Shown here: piece by piece, positions 31,067-43,653 of the stretch
Layout of the letters: every line of letters begins with the position of its first letter
Numbering within the stretch: position 1 is the first letter of the stretch
Translations under genes and position numbers: made by a program
Notes under the pieces: generated by a model
The model's input: the letters and a program-made list of their open reading frames with translations, nothing else
Databases searched by the model: none
Told to the model about the DNA's origin: nothing
Source of the DNA: Laburnicola sp. R22_1
Taxonomy: Eukaryota > Ascomycota > Dothideomycetes > Pleosporales > Didymosphaeriaceae
Reading direction: 5' to 3'
Length of the DNA stretch: 64,000 nt
Assembly: GCA_014281115.1 (NCBI GenBank)
Contig: JACONQ010000001.1
Coordinates: 2,852,001 to 2,916,000, forward strand

Positions 31067-32945
31067 ATGTCTCGAAAACACTTTTTTCAGAGCCCCGACG
31101 GCGTCGTGGTCCACGCCCTCACTTCCCTCGTTACGCGGAACAAGCACATGGGTCTCGACGCCGCACAACGAGTAGTCTACAACACTGCACATAAACCGGA
31201 ACAAGTCACCATCATATCTGGTGGTGGCTCTGGTCACGAGCCGGCATGGTCTGGATATGTGGGAGATGGCATGCTTTCAGCAGCTATTTGCGGTGACATA
31301 TTTGCTTCTCCCAGTACAAAACAAATCATGTCGGGCATAAGAAATGTGCCCAGTGATGAGGGTATTATTCTCTGCATCACGAATTACACCGGAGACATGC
31401 TCCACTTTGGGTTAGCAAGAGAAAAGGGACAGGCGTTGGGATACAACGTAGACGTTGTGTGTATGGCAGAAGATGCAGCCTTGGGAAGAGCGAAGAGCGG
31501 GAAGGTTGGACGAAGAGGATTAGCTGGTAATTTGATAGGTGAGCGGTCATCAAGACCTTTGCTCGGCGTTTGCTCACATATCCTTCCACAGTGATAAAGC
31601 TCATCGGCGCGGCATCACAGAAGGGCTGGGCCTTTGAGAAATGCAGACAAATTGGCGAACTGGGCAATTCACAACTCGTCACTATCGGAACAAGCCTAGA
31701 TCACTGCCACGTACCCGGTCGCGAGGCGTTCGAGCAGGTACCAGTCGACACATGTGTAGTGGGAATGGGTATCCACAACGAACCCGTAAGGCAATTGCAT
31801 CAACACTTCTTCTGAACTCTAACCCCAAGCAGGGCCTCAAGCAAGTATCGCCCATGCCCTCCGCCGAAGACATCATCAAAGAAATGCTCAAATACCTCCT
31901 CGACCCCAACGACTCGGACCGTGCCTTCGTTCAGTTCAAGCCAGACGACAACGTCGTCATGCTCGTCAACAACTTTGGCGGCCTCTCTAGCCTCGAGCTC
32001 GAAGCCCTCACAGATCTTGCTCTGGTAGTCCTCAAATCTGACTGGAACATTGTACCATCGCGCATTTACGCCGGGATCATGGAGACCTCCCTCAATGGCC
32101 AGGGCTTTAGCATTACTCTGGGCAATATGAGCGGTATGGCAAAGGGCATGGACGTTAGCGACGAAGAGATCTTCAGCTTGCTGGATGCGCCGACCAACGC
32201 GCCTGCATGGCCCAAGAATAACTACGTCCCCGTAGCCGTATCGAAAGAGATGGAGGAGCGCAGACAAAAAGCCAACACAGCCGCCGAAGAAGCGAGCAGC
32301 AGCAATGCAGGCCCTGCCACGCCCCCTGAGCTCATCACCGCGTTAAAGAGTGCGTGTAACGCCGGGTTACAAGCCGAACCCACAATCACGCAATACGACC
32401 TGCAAATGGGCGACGGTGACTGCGGCGAAGCCGTTGCAGGCGTATGCAAAGCCATTCTCAGCAACATCGACAACGTGGGTTCAAGTCCACCCCCGCTCCT
32501 CACCCTCTTCGAGCACATTGGCGAAAACGTCGAAGACGTAGGCGGTTCCCTCGGCGCTATACTATCCATTCTTCTCACAGCCTTCATCAACGCACTCGCC
32601 ACGTCGACGGTCAAAGCGAACAACCCGCTCGACATCAATACCGTGGCGGAAGCTGCGGCGCAAGCGCTGGATAATTTGAAGAACTACACGTCAGCGAGGG
32701 AGGGCGACAGGACGGTCATGGATGTGCTCATCCCGTTCATCATCACGCTGAGCGAGTCGAAAGACTTGGCCAAGAGCGTGCAAGTAGCGCAGGACAGTGC
32801 GGACAAGACGGCGTCGATGAAGGCCAAGTTTGGCCGTGCGACGTATATCGGCGATGACGGGAGCGAGAGGTCGAAGATTCCGGATCCGGGTGCTTATGCG
32901 GCGGGTGTGTGGTTGCGGGGGTTGTTGGATGGGTTTAAGGGGTAG
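31067..32945 (+). CDS. DAK1: Dihydroxyacetone (glycerone) kinase
   Basis: Three exons, 31067-31538, 31592-31785 and 31833-32945; 592 aa, the usual length for a fused ATP-dependent enzyme. It phosphorylates dihydroxyacetone in the cytosol, used in glycerol catabolism and detoxification. The N-terminal DhaK domain starts with SGGGSGHEPAWSGYVGDGML and ends its second exon with GMGIHNEP, whose His (about 219) is the residue that binds the substrate covalently in this family. The C-terminal DhaL domain begins near residue 395, with MGDGDCG binding ATP-magnesium, then DVGGSLGAI and the terminal DPGAYAAGVWLRGL. An Ala/Glu-rich linker joins the domains. Both introns are about 50 bp. Confidence 0.95.
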
Positions 32946-33362
32946 AGATGGGGGCGCTTTTTTCGGGGTGTGTTTCGTGTAACGACGTTTTTTCTTGGTT
33001 TGTCTTTGATGTATACATATAGCTCCAATTATTGATGTTTAGTTTCCTGCGTTCGGAGACGTGTACATGTGCGTCAGTGAACCAGGTTAGTTCCGAAATT
33101 CCGAGCTCTTTCCGACGCTCTAACCCTGGGAAGCCCCGAACTCAAACATGCTCATCCCGCATTCCCCACGTCTGCACTGTCATGTCACCACGCTTTTGTT
33201 GAATTGTGTCTATCTGCATAAGTGTCATAGAAACTGCAATCGCTCTCAAGCCCCATTGGATTCTCACCGTAATGCGCTTATGAACTGCATACCTCCCAGC
33301 CGACCGAACGAAGAGCTATGCGAAGCTCACAACGCCAACGTGAACAGGAGATTGTGGGCACC
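32946..33362. other. Intergenic region upstream of the SRR1-like gene
   Basis: 417 bp between the kinase stop and the SRR1-like start codon. No separate gene is seen; a frame upstream of 33363 is open but the better-placed Met is inside CACCATGAG. Confidence 0.5.
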
Positions 33363-34186
33363 ATGAGCGAACCAAAAGCAAACCGGAGGCGTGGAAAGAG
33401 AAGGCAGGTTCAGGCGAGCGACGGGTGGACTGTCGTGGCGGGGTCAGCAAGCGCGAAAGATGCGGACAAGACCGAGCAGCTGCAGCATGCGAGACCGACC
33501 AGAACAGTAGATGGGCTGACTGTCGAGAAGCTCCTGGGCGAAGTAGACACGATGCAGCGCAAGTGGGAGAAGACGTCGTGTGCGAAGAGCCTCGATCGAA
33601 TGCTCGGCTTGAGAGATTGGACGGTCAAAGAGGCGGTTTGCATAGGCATTGGAAGCTTCAGTTTGGACTGGGACCATCGTTATCGTTCAATGTGGCAGCT
33701 TGTACTCTTTAGAGCAGCGGTCAAGCTGTGTATGCCTCGCTATCTTGTACCCGTCATCCTCGGTCTGATGTTCGAATAGTAAAGCAACATGCCTCGTCGC
33801 CCCTCACGCTCTATGCGCAAGAACCGGCCTTCACGCCTCTCGACGCTGCCTTACTTTCGCACCTCGGTATCAATGTTCTTGCCTCATCCATCGAATCCCA
33901 CATCTCGCCGTCGTCCTTCGTCTTCGCGCCTTTTGTCGATTGGTACCTCCTTCTCCCGCTGTTTTTGAAGGACAAAGACCCAGAACTATACATTGGGAAT
34001 GAAATACTGGACAGTTATGGAACGTTTGCGAATACAAGAGAGAAGAAGGATGTGCTTCGGGAGTGTGATGCGCTGGGCAAGAGATTTGTAGAGGGCAGGG
34101 AGAGGAGGAAAGTTCCTGCGTTTGAGGAACATGGGAATGCGTTGGCAGGGTTGATGATTTGTTGGAAAGAACATGAGGATGAGTGA
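33363..34186 (+). CDS. SRR1-like domain protein
   Basis: Two exons, 33363-33729 and 33780-34186, with a 50-bp intron (CTGT/GTATGC ... AATAG/TAAAG); 257 aa. The N-terminal ~35 residues are basic (KANRRRGKRRQ), possibly a nuclear or RNA-binding tail. The SRR1 domain runs from VCIGIGSFSLDW through a QLVLF helix, then after the intron YAQEPAFTPLDAALLSHLGINVL, ending near LYIGNEILDSYG. SRR1 was named in plants for a role in phytochrome and clock output; fungal and yeast members (Ber1 type) are linked to microtubule and proteasome phenotypes. Biochemical function is not settled. Confidence 0.82.
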
Positions 34187-35023
34187 GGGGGGATGACGGC
34201 AATCTGCGTGCGTGTCGAATTAGGGATGTGCCTGCGGATTGCTTACTAAACCTACACGAGAGATGGGATGGTATCTGTTACCTGGTCTAAGGTATAGTTC
34301 GATGTCACTTCCGGTATAGATATGGCTAACGATTCTTAGAGCTTAAGACATCAACGGAGCTAAGAAGCATAAGGAAAACAAGCAAACGTATGTTTAGCCA
34401 GCTGAATACATCATGCTATATACTTACTAGCGTCAGACCATGTACACTTGCAATGCCCAATGCCTTCTGGCCGAACGCAATCAAAGCCGAGGCTTCCGCA
34501 TTCTTCGACTGGCATCTGACGAGTCTTCCGGTCCGCATGATCTGTATAATACCCCCAGGTCTGACTTCGCGCCAAGGTGTGAAGTAGGAGGTATAGTGCA
34601 CAAACCTAGCTCAACATCGTGCGTGCATAGCATCACATGAGTTATATCTTCGCTCGATATTTTAAGAAAGGTAAAATGAGTCAATGAGTCAGTAGGGTAG
34701 CCGATGTTTTCAAAAGGTCTTACTTTCCAGCTTTAATTACTTCGGTTCCTATCCTATCTCCTACTAGTCTCTTGTGATGTGCTTCTTCCTACTTCGCCTC
34801 ATTATTCGTCGCACTGCTTCGTCTTCACTCTCCTCGCGTCTAACACTAGGCGCTGCTTAATAGCGCACCTTCCGTGATTTGCTCGCGCTCCTTCCCAAAC
34901 TGAAGCGCCGTACTCCGGAACAACTATCCGCCGTTTTTATACTCAAAACCGTCGCCGCTTCACCCTATCATTCACGCGCTATTCTACTATATACGCTTCG
35001 TCTTCGGTACCTCAGCCTTTGAG
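34187..35023. other. Intergenic, no gene seen
   Basis: 837 bp. Only mirrored short frames (34390-34684). The last 200 bp are CT-rich, as expected for a fungal promoter. Confidence 0.5.
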
Positions 35024-36384
35024 ATGGTGCCGCAGGTCAGTCGCTCGCAGTTCCCTTGGAGCAGCCCCGCCGTCATTGTCAAATCCGAGGATGTCACCCT
35101 CAGCAGGGAAGAAATCGCGGACTTGGTCCTCGGTATGTCCTTCACCACACCGGTAAGATGCCTTCGACGTCTGACGTAGACAGGCTCCCTTTCTCGCGAC
35201 ACTCCTCGCAACACTCTGAACGCCAAGCCACAGCCAGCCTGTTGCGACCTGAAGAGGGAGAATACGAATGTCAAGAAAGCGCTTGAACAGTGCCTCAAAC
35301 GCGAAGGCGCTATTCAAGCTGTGTTTGTACAGACCTATGAGAAGAAGGAAGAGATGGCCAAGAAAGCGGGCGAGCTGAGAGCGAAGGAGCTTGAGCTGCA
35401 AGAACAAGAAGCGCAGCTGAAGCTCGACAGGAAGCGGTACCATGAAGATATCCCTTTGCGGGCTAACGCGAAGTTGAAGCAACGCATGGAAGATGTCGAA
35501 TCGAAACTGGCACATTGCCTCGAGCGGGAGAATAAAGTTAAGGACCTACTCGCCAAGCTTCAGGAGAAAGAGCAGCAGCTTGCTCACAAGCAAGTCAAGC
35601 TGAACAAGAAAGAGGCGCATCTGGAAACTGTGGAAGGGCGCTTACGTGTCAAGAAGGAAGAGCTGAACGAGCAGCAGGTGATCTTCTATAGACACCTCCA
35701 AGAAAAGAAGGAGCTTGCGAACCTGTACATGGCGAGCATCGAGCACGAGACGAAGAAGGCGGTTTCCCCATTGCATACCAGGACCACTTGGTCCGTCGCT
35801 ATGCACACCCTTATCGGATCCCGCGACTTGTTCGAGCGCGAAGACTTCTCTCATCTAGATGAGTACGAGGGCTTTCTCAGTTCGGAAGATATGCAAACTG
35901 TGGAGATACAACTGCTTAGACGACACGACTATTACAAAGGATGGTTCGACTCCATGAAGGCGGAAGATGAGCGCGCAGCTTTCGATGAAGGGAAGTTGTT
36001 TTGGGACGAAGTCTTGTACTTGTGGAATGTCAAAGACCCCAGAAGCCCCTTGAATGCTGGTACGTAACCCCATGTGAATGTGGACGACATTGACTGATAC
36101 ATTTGGTTCATCTTCTAGGATGGCATGTTGGCGCTCTCTTCGGTTGGTCGGCGTTGTGCCATACGCATGGCAAGCGAGATAAGGATGTGAGGCTGGACGG
36201 TAGGACCTGGGAACATGTTGTAGACCTGGAAACAATCATGCCGACTGAAAACGAAGTATTCTGGAAGGCGGTGAAACAAGGTGTGGCTGCCGTCACCGAT
36301 CAGTTTATGAACAAGAACAACAACTGGGATGAAATATTTACATGTAAGGCAGACCCGGAGATGGCGGGCTGGGGGTGCTATTAA
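35024..36384 (+). CDS. Coiled-coil protein of unknown function
   Basis: Three exons, 35024-35132, 35184-36059 and 36119-36384; 416 aa. Residues ~75-255 are a long, highly charged coiled coil with heptad-like Leu spacing (KAGELRAKELELQEQEAQ and so on). The C-terminal ~150 residues look folded, with Trp/Tyr-rich segments (HDYYKGWFDSMK, FWDEVLYLWNV, WEHVVDLETIM). There is no signal peptide or membrane segment, so it is probably cytosolic or nuclear. The first exon splice makes a smooth join (ADLVL-GSLSRD) and all three exons keep frame. I do not recognise the family. Confidence 0.7.
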
Positions 36385-39300
36385 AGACGGTCCAAAACCG
36401 CAGAACGTCATGAAGGTCTAGGATGGTCCGACACGTGTCTAGTGTAGTACGACACGACAGCATGGAGCTGCTGGTCCATGATACGATAGGGGTGTTCTCC
36501 TAGGAATATTCAAGCTTTTAGAGGAGATAGCATGCAGAGTTCCCAAAAAATAATAATCAGCGTTCAAAGAAACGAGTAAGCGTGTGTATCTAAACATGTC
36601 ACGACGCTCCGGAAGATTTCCAACTCAACATCTAATCAACGAAAAAAAGAACTCACTGGCCCCAACAGATGACGACACTTATAATGTAAATACATGCCGG
36701 AGTCATCAACGCCACGCCGATCTACAAACATTCGCGCCTACCGTATGCCTAAGGAGATGTATAACGGCACTATCTTTCTCCCCCACCCATTCCACAGTCC
36801 AGCACCACACACCAAGTAAACTCATTACATTCTGCTCACTAGTCCCTCTCTTTCACGACCATCGCCCCTTTGCTTTCTTCCCCCGTGGTCTCGAAACTCC
36901 TCGCTAGAGCCCGCAAAAAGCTCACCAGCCTCACGCCCCGAAACCACGGCCCACTCAGCTGCACATTCCCGCCCTGCTGGGTACTCTGGCTCTGTGCAGG
37001 GGCATGCGCATCCATCGGGCGGCAGATACATCAACGCTGGCCTCGGACGCGACGTCGATATTATGCTCCTCCTGCTATGCAACGAGCAACCGACAACCTT
37101 GCAAAATAGCACCACACGCAGTAAAAAAAAAAAAACCATGTAATATCCATGTCAACGCAAGGAAGGAAAAAAAAGGCCACACAGCATGCCAACCTATATC
37201 TCCAGCGCACAAAACCATAGCCACCACCACTAGGCGATACGAAGGTCAGGAAAAAGGAGCTGGAGTACTGTGTTTTACTCCAGGATAGGCGATGCCAAGG
37301 CCGAATGCACTCAAATGTATTCGGTAGCTGTAGGTAGCAGCGTTGAATACCATGTTCGATTCACCAGTCCCCGAGCCAAAAACAAGCACAACACAAACAC
37401 ACCCCCCACACCACAAAACACTGCAACTACACCTACACCCTCTGTGGCTGCATACCGTTCTCAACCTACGCCTACGCGCTAAAACTGCACACACGACCGC
37501 AGTACAGATCCCTTTCCGGCACCCTCCTCGCCTGGGCAGAGCTCTGCAGGCCATACTCGCGCGCTCGGGAAAGCTGCAAGTGGACGGGAAGGAGGCGATA
37601 CGCTTATTAGGCGGTGTATTATGCGAGGCAGATGCACGGCGGTTGCGCGAGTAGGAAGCGAGGATGGCTAAGGGGGTGTGTTCCCTAAGTAGACAGCAAT
37701 TAGCTATTAGATACTCAAGTAGCTCCTATCCCTAAGATAGGAGATTAGATGGCTTGAATACGTATCAGCCACTGTTACTGTCTAATAGGTTATGAGCGCG
37801 GACCGCGCAAGTTAGAAAAAGTTTCCGCCGCCACCAGACACCCTTGCGGTGACTCCATAGTCTCGTCTCCGTAAGAGGGGAGGATATGCTGTGGTGAGTG
37901 AGTGGGTAGTGAATTGCACATTATAAAGAGTGGAGGGTGATGGTGATAGGTTGAGTCAACTGGTAGGCGTTGACCTGGTAAGGTACCTGTGTATGTAGTT
38001 TCCATGTGCGTGTTGTCGTTCAACTGTTCTGGATGGGCAAATGGCAACGAAAAACCGAAGTGTACAAATGTATGGGCGCTACGCATCCAGAGTAGTACGT
38101 ACGTCGCTCCTTCCAATGTAATAAGAAGGTTAAGTCGTTGGGAGATGCAGCAATAGTCGATTTGCCAGCTCCAAGTATCCAGTCTCTAGGTGTCGAGGGC
38201 AGGAAGTCGGCAGGCAACAGAAAGGCGAGGAGGACCGAAGACGTCCACAGATGGGATGGAGATGGCATAACGACAACCCCCTACAAAGACACGTGCTCCC
38301 CAAAACACGCCCCAAACTTCGGAGAAGTCTTGGTACTAATGCCAAATACGCATTGCGCGCATGTCTCGCAGTCATGCCCGCAAAAGGCACCCTCGCAATC
38401 ATCCCCGTAAAAGGAATACATACCCACTACCAAAACTTTATCAAAAACTCCACCACCCAACAACTCTATTCGAAAGGAAAAAAATCATAGTCCCCATCGC
38501 CAGCAGAACAATAGGGTTCATCTCAATAAATCGAAGAAAAAAAAGACCCGCCACCTCCTCCGATCTCCGAGTCCCACCCTCCAGCAGCGTCCCCTAGCTC
38601 CTCCGCACCCACGGGCCATCGGAGAATGAGGCGATCTCTCATCCTCTGTTCTCGCTCTCATGCCAGGATCTCCCTGCTCCGGGCAACGGCCCTCGTCGGC
38701 CAACAACGCCGCACACCCACTCATGTAACTGCACGTTCCTCCCCGCCGTTTTCAAACCACATCATATCGTACCATACTTGCTTGATCGACCTGCTGATCT
38801 GGGGTAGTAGGCGTGTTGTTAGCAGGACAACTATCCGCTTTGCGTATGTGCGAAAGTTTGTTGCTGTAACTGTGGAGTATGTTGGGCGCGGGCGAATTGA
38901 CCAAAGGACTATGCTACGCGGTCTATTGGCCGGGTGGTGGGGGGCGTTATAATGTATCATCGGCGTGGTGAGGTGTTTCTGCGAGCGCCGTGCGGCTGTC
39001 GGCTTCACTGCACCGATGGATGGTGCTGCGTCCACCACCTCGACTCCTGTCTGGACCGAGCACGCACGGTCCGAGCACCACCCACACCACACCGAGATCG
39101 ACAGCCTAAGGAATCACGCCTCCGGGGGGTGACAGGAGGGAATGACTCATGAAGTGATCATGATCATGAATGCTCCTCCATCGACCGAGGAGAATACCCC
39201 GGCCACAGTCAGCGTCCACCCCCCAGCCTCACCCTCACCATAGATTCCATCACCCGGGGAAGCGGTCACGCCCCCTTCCCCCCTTGAGCCTTCAGCCTTC

Positions 39301-42300
39301 ACCATACCCCAAACCAGGCTTTCCTCCAACGAGCCTCGACCGTTGGCACAAGCGCTCCTCGAACCCTCGTTGACATCCTTGACGGACCAGGGCATCCAGA
39401 GCAATGCCCGCAGGCCTGAACCTGCCAACGTCACGTCGCACTATCGTCGACGTTTGACAAAGCAAGCCCACCTTGCCGAAGCAGCCGGATTCATGGCTGG
39501 CTGAACCGCATCCAAGCTGCCAACCTCCAACCTGTGTTCGTTTCGTTATGCGCTGAGCTGTATGTCTGAAACGGGAAAGAGGCTAGAATTAGAGACGGTT
39601 GACGGCTGGTGGTGAAACAGATGTAGACGGCGCTACATCACGGCTTTATTCTTGTTCCCGGGGCGCATAGGATAAACACTCTTGGTAGAAACTCGGAAGG
39701 ATGCAATTCCTCCTAGGGGGACTCTTTTGCCTGAGAGTTCGCACAGTTGTAGAAATATGTTTTGTCATCTCACGACGTTGTGGCTGATGCAGTGCGCTTG
39801 GCTCTGATGAATGATGAAGAAGAGCTAGCTAGCTGCCGACACGCGTAGACTCGAGAGAATGATGGAAAAAAATCGTACGCCAATACTGGGCGAAGTCTTC
39901 CCATCGTGTCGGTGCCCTTCAGGAAAGCATTCGTGGAACAAGCCGCCCCGAATGCATCCCATTGACCGGCCGGTGTATCTGTGGGTACACCGTACACACG
40001 TACTACATAGGTAGTGTGTAGTGGTGTAGAATACCACCGGGCGCCGATAGAATCCCTGTTCGGTGTGCCGATCCAGCAGGTCGCGCATCCGAGGCTCGGT
40101 TGCGGCCGGCGAGTCAATGGCGCAAATCACCGTGCGTGTCGTTGGGTTAGATAGGTCGAAGGAAGGACAATCTTTGCTTTTTCTCCCCCGAAATAAAGGA
40201 GAGGTCGAGACGTTCGGACCGCAGAGGTGGTATGGCGTCGTGCTGTGCGAGGTAGCAGACGGGTAGCGAGATGAACAGGGCATGGGCGAGTCGGGGTAGG
40301 GCTGGCGGGCCTTACACATGATCCTGTACGCGACCGGCGCGTCCAGTCCAGCGAGCATTGCATGGCAAGACGCGTCGTTTGCAGTGTGCACACCCACACG
40401 ACCTACCCACTGCCCAGTCTTGCACTCGCGACTCTGCCATCTCACGCGCCATCATGCGTACCGGTACATTGGGCTGCGGATGTGAATATGCCGTACGAAA
40501 AGCGCGAACCCCACCAACGGCTTATTTACGAAGTACTAAGTAGAAACGTGGGCCGTGGACGCGTAACCCCCCTGGCCCAAAATAGATGCGACGCATACCT
40601 ACCGGTGGCTCTGGAGATAGCTGCGCTGTGGCTACGGTACTCTATCGGCGACTTTGACGTCTCCTATTCTGTGCATCATGCTACCTACTAGCTATTGCGT
40701 ACGTCCTGCCGACACCAGCAGCAGCTTGCCCCGCCATGGCCAATAGACTATGTAGGTGCCAATAATGAGACGCTATGGGAAAATGTAACATGGAAGAAGC
40801 AATAAACGACCAGGAAAGGAAAAATGCTCGATTGTAAAGTAATGGATGAGAGGTTGCTCGGTGCTTCTTCCACTTGGAGCTGTTTCGGTGCATGGCGGGC
40901 ATAGAAGTCTTGTCAGACTTCATGCCTTGTGTTTCCATGTCGTGTCGCTTCCAAATAATGTTTCCATCGTGTACCGTGTCAAGGCTTGCTGGCTGACTCC
41001 GTACTGACTCTGTGGCGCACTCCTGCAAGAGGTAAAAACCACAGGATTCTTCAATCGCGCTGAACGTGTGTAACACTTCATGAACAGAAAATGCTACTAG
41101 GAACAACTTCCGGGTTACCGCATTGAAACTCGACCACGGTGAGTCACGATGTCAAACACGGCATCCACCAGTCCATCTTCTTCTTTTCTTTTCCTGAAAT
41201 CCTGCGCGGCTATGATCCATCGAGGACTCAGCTTTCGGTCTTGCCACGAAAATGGTAGCCCTCCGCCTTGCCCATAAATCATAATCTCCAGTTACGGGCC
41301 TTCACACTGACATTGCACGCTCCACGAATACGAGGCCACTAGCCCCCGATGTTGCTACGCGCGCAACCACTCCACGACACTCATATATCTGCGCCGGCGG
41401 GAGAAAGGTGCGTCACTAAGCGTAGCAGAGCCTATCTCTTTCTCTACCTAATCGAGGTCTTCTTTATCGAGTACGCCACGTCAGCTGGGTAGCATGTCCT
41501 TGACTTATTGCCTAAACTATAGCCGCAAGGGGAGTAATCCGTCTATCAAGCGTACTCAGCGTACGGACGCGTCTAGACGTGTGTCGATTCTTGCCTAATA
41601 AGGAGGCTCCCTAGAGTGGATTGCTAGCACACCAGGTCCCGGATGCTCCGCCTGAGGGTTTGAAGAAACATTGCGGTTTCATGCATGACGTGCTGTTTGT
41701 CACAATGAATATGAGGTTCCGATATCTCAAATATGCTTTCGCGCGTGCCCTGTTTGTAGGAACGCGATACAACCCTGGTCAAGTCGGTAGGTGCCTTGGG
41801 GCGGAGGGCGAAGACCCGACCGTCCGGATCCGGCACAAAACATGGCCTGAAATACCATATTAGCCAATCAAGGGGAACTTGAGGGCGGGGGAAAGGTAAA
41901 TAAAGTGGTTTGGAACATACACGGCAAGCCATGTTCGGATCTGGGTCGCGCCCCGAGAAGATCAGCCCGCTTCTCCTGAGTGCTGACATCATGGGGGCAG
42001 AAAAGGAGGAAGGGTGTTGCCGAAGCTGCAGATACCAGCCCATGTCAGAACCCATTGCCCAAGTGTCCGCGCGAATCATCAAGTCAGCAGGCCTGTCCAT
42101 TGACCAGGAAAACACGGGAAGCTAGGCTATCCATGTACTAATCCTCTGATATCGACTGGGATGGCACGGCCCATTGCCGCGATAAAAGCCGGCAGAGAGA
42201 AAACACGTTCCTGCATCCAATGGGCGCGGTGCCCGGGTTGCCCATTCGACGCTTATGCAGAGGCGTTGACTTTTGAAGGCTCGGTTAGAGAGCAGGACGA

Positions 42301-43588
42301 TTTCAAAGCAGGCGTTGTCGCCGCTCATCGCGGCCAAGGTGTGCTGCAGTCACGATCGGAGATGGGTATTGAGCTGATGGTCGCTTTTGCGTGGTCTAGA
42401 GCAGGCCTCGGTTAAGCAACAGACCCCTCGCATCGCCTAGTTCGCCTTGTGGGAACTCTCGTGAGGATGCTGGCGATTGCGCTCGATCCCACGTCGCCAC
42501 GGCAGCAACCCTCAAGGGCTGGCGGGAAGCAAGGTCGAGGGGCCCTGAGGGCGATCTTGAAGCCTGTCAGCGTGCAGACGAGTATTCGAACGTGCTGCTC
42601 GATATACAGCGAATATTGCAAATCCACAGCGCAACATTAGAAATATTGGCCGCGTACGTGTCTTGCTCACTGCTAGCGATCTCACGTCGGCCAGCGCGGA
42701 TGAAGGCATGCCGAAAGTAGCAGAAACGGTGGCCTTCTCGAACTGGCATGTCGATCACTAGCCAGACTTCAGCCGGGGCCCTAGTCTGCCTAATTCGGCC
42801 AGCATGCAAAGGCTCCGGCAATAGTCATGCGAGTTGATTGCGCTGGGGCTTGAAGGTGCGAAATACCAGTCCAAGACCCAATCAGGGAAATGTGGTCGTG
42901 TGTTTTGGCTGTTTGTAGGCGAAGATGAGCAGACGACAGGGGCTTTTCCGGGTTGAGGGGCCCGTCAGTAAACGTCGGCGGGGGTTGCTACCGTTGCTGA
43001 GTGGGAGTTGCGGGACGAGTCGGGAGCACGGCAGCCACAAGGCATGGTATGCGATGACTCACCGTTTGCTGGCGTGAACGCATCCCTGCCTCCCGCCGTA
43101 CGAAAGGCCTGGCCGCGAACTGTCAATAACGTCTCTCTGACACCAAGTTTGGTACAAAGGTTAGGATGGAGTCTGTAGGCACGCGGTGGAGAGAAACACT
43201 ATGAGATGCGAGTGGTCACCGGCGTGGACATCAAGTGACGCGCTGCTGCAAGAAGCCGTGGCAGTAGCGGCGGTTCCATGTTCTTTCGCATCGTGTGGCA
43301 CCCAAGCTGTGTTCAGGCGTGGGCGGTCTGGGTGGGTGGGAGCGAAGGCGTTGCGCAACGTTCGGGAAGGCATTATCGTGGCCTTGCCGAGTGCCGCGTC
43401 TTGTACTCGGCAGCTGCTGACAGTATGGATTGCGATCGGATCCATGGATGGGTGTCGGGCAGGCGTTGGTTTAGAGTTGTTGATGGTCGCTCGGTACCTG
43501 GCTTGTCGCCCTTGTCGCTGGACAGGGCAACGCGATGCTTCAGGGGCTTCTCCGCAGTCCAGCGCGCTCGGAACATTGCTTAATCATG
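36385..43588. other. 7.2-kb gene-poor region left of the Tc1 element
   Basis: No frame longer than 210 codons and no family motif was found on either strand. Most frames come in mirrored pairs. Notable items: a run of 13 A at about 37123-37135, an AC-rich stretch at 37380-37445, the dispersed repeat copy near 37268-37335, and a TGACTCA site followed by the palindrome TGATCATGATCA around 39143-39168. The longest frames (39825-40445 minus, 41624-42115 minus) are not recognisable and may be chance or lineage-specific. Genes with many short exons could be missed. Confidence 0.5.
37268..37335. repeat. Diverged copy of the 28-kb repeat unit
   Basis: The segment with CCAGGATAGGCGATGCCAAG aligns to CCAGGATGGGCAATACGAAG in the repeat block at 28.2 kb, and the similarity continues through AAGGCC.AAT.CACT. 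Most differences are G/A or C/T. The homologous stretch is about 65 bp as far as I can follow by eye. Confidence 0.6.
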
Positions 43589-43590
43589 TA

Positions 43591-43635
43591 CGGAGGTGCC
43601 TTTCAAAAGTTTTTGCCCACCTTGGCGAGCAGGGG
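43591..43635 (+). repeat. Left TIR of the Tc1 element
   Basis: 45 bp beginning CGGAGGTGCCTTTCAAAAG, exact reverse complement of 45080-45124. Confidence 0.92.
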
Positions 43636-43653
43636 GTTCTGTGCTATTCCTAA

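Noticed and set aside
39143..39168. TGACTCA plus TGATCATGATCA palindrome as a regulatory site
   Set aside because: No gene is recognised nearby, so a regulatory role cannot be supported.
39825..40445. 206-residue minus-strand frame
   Set aside because: No recognisable domain, scattered Cys and Arg as in chance frames, and overlapping frames on the other strand. Could be lineage-specific but cannot be supported.
41624..42115. 163-residue minus-strand frame
   Set aside because: No motif and no plausible splice partners found; mirrored by plus-strand frames.
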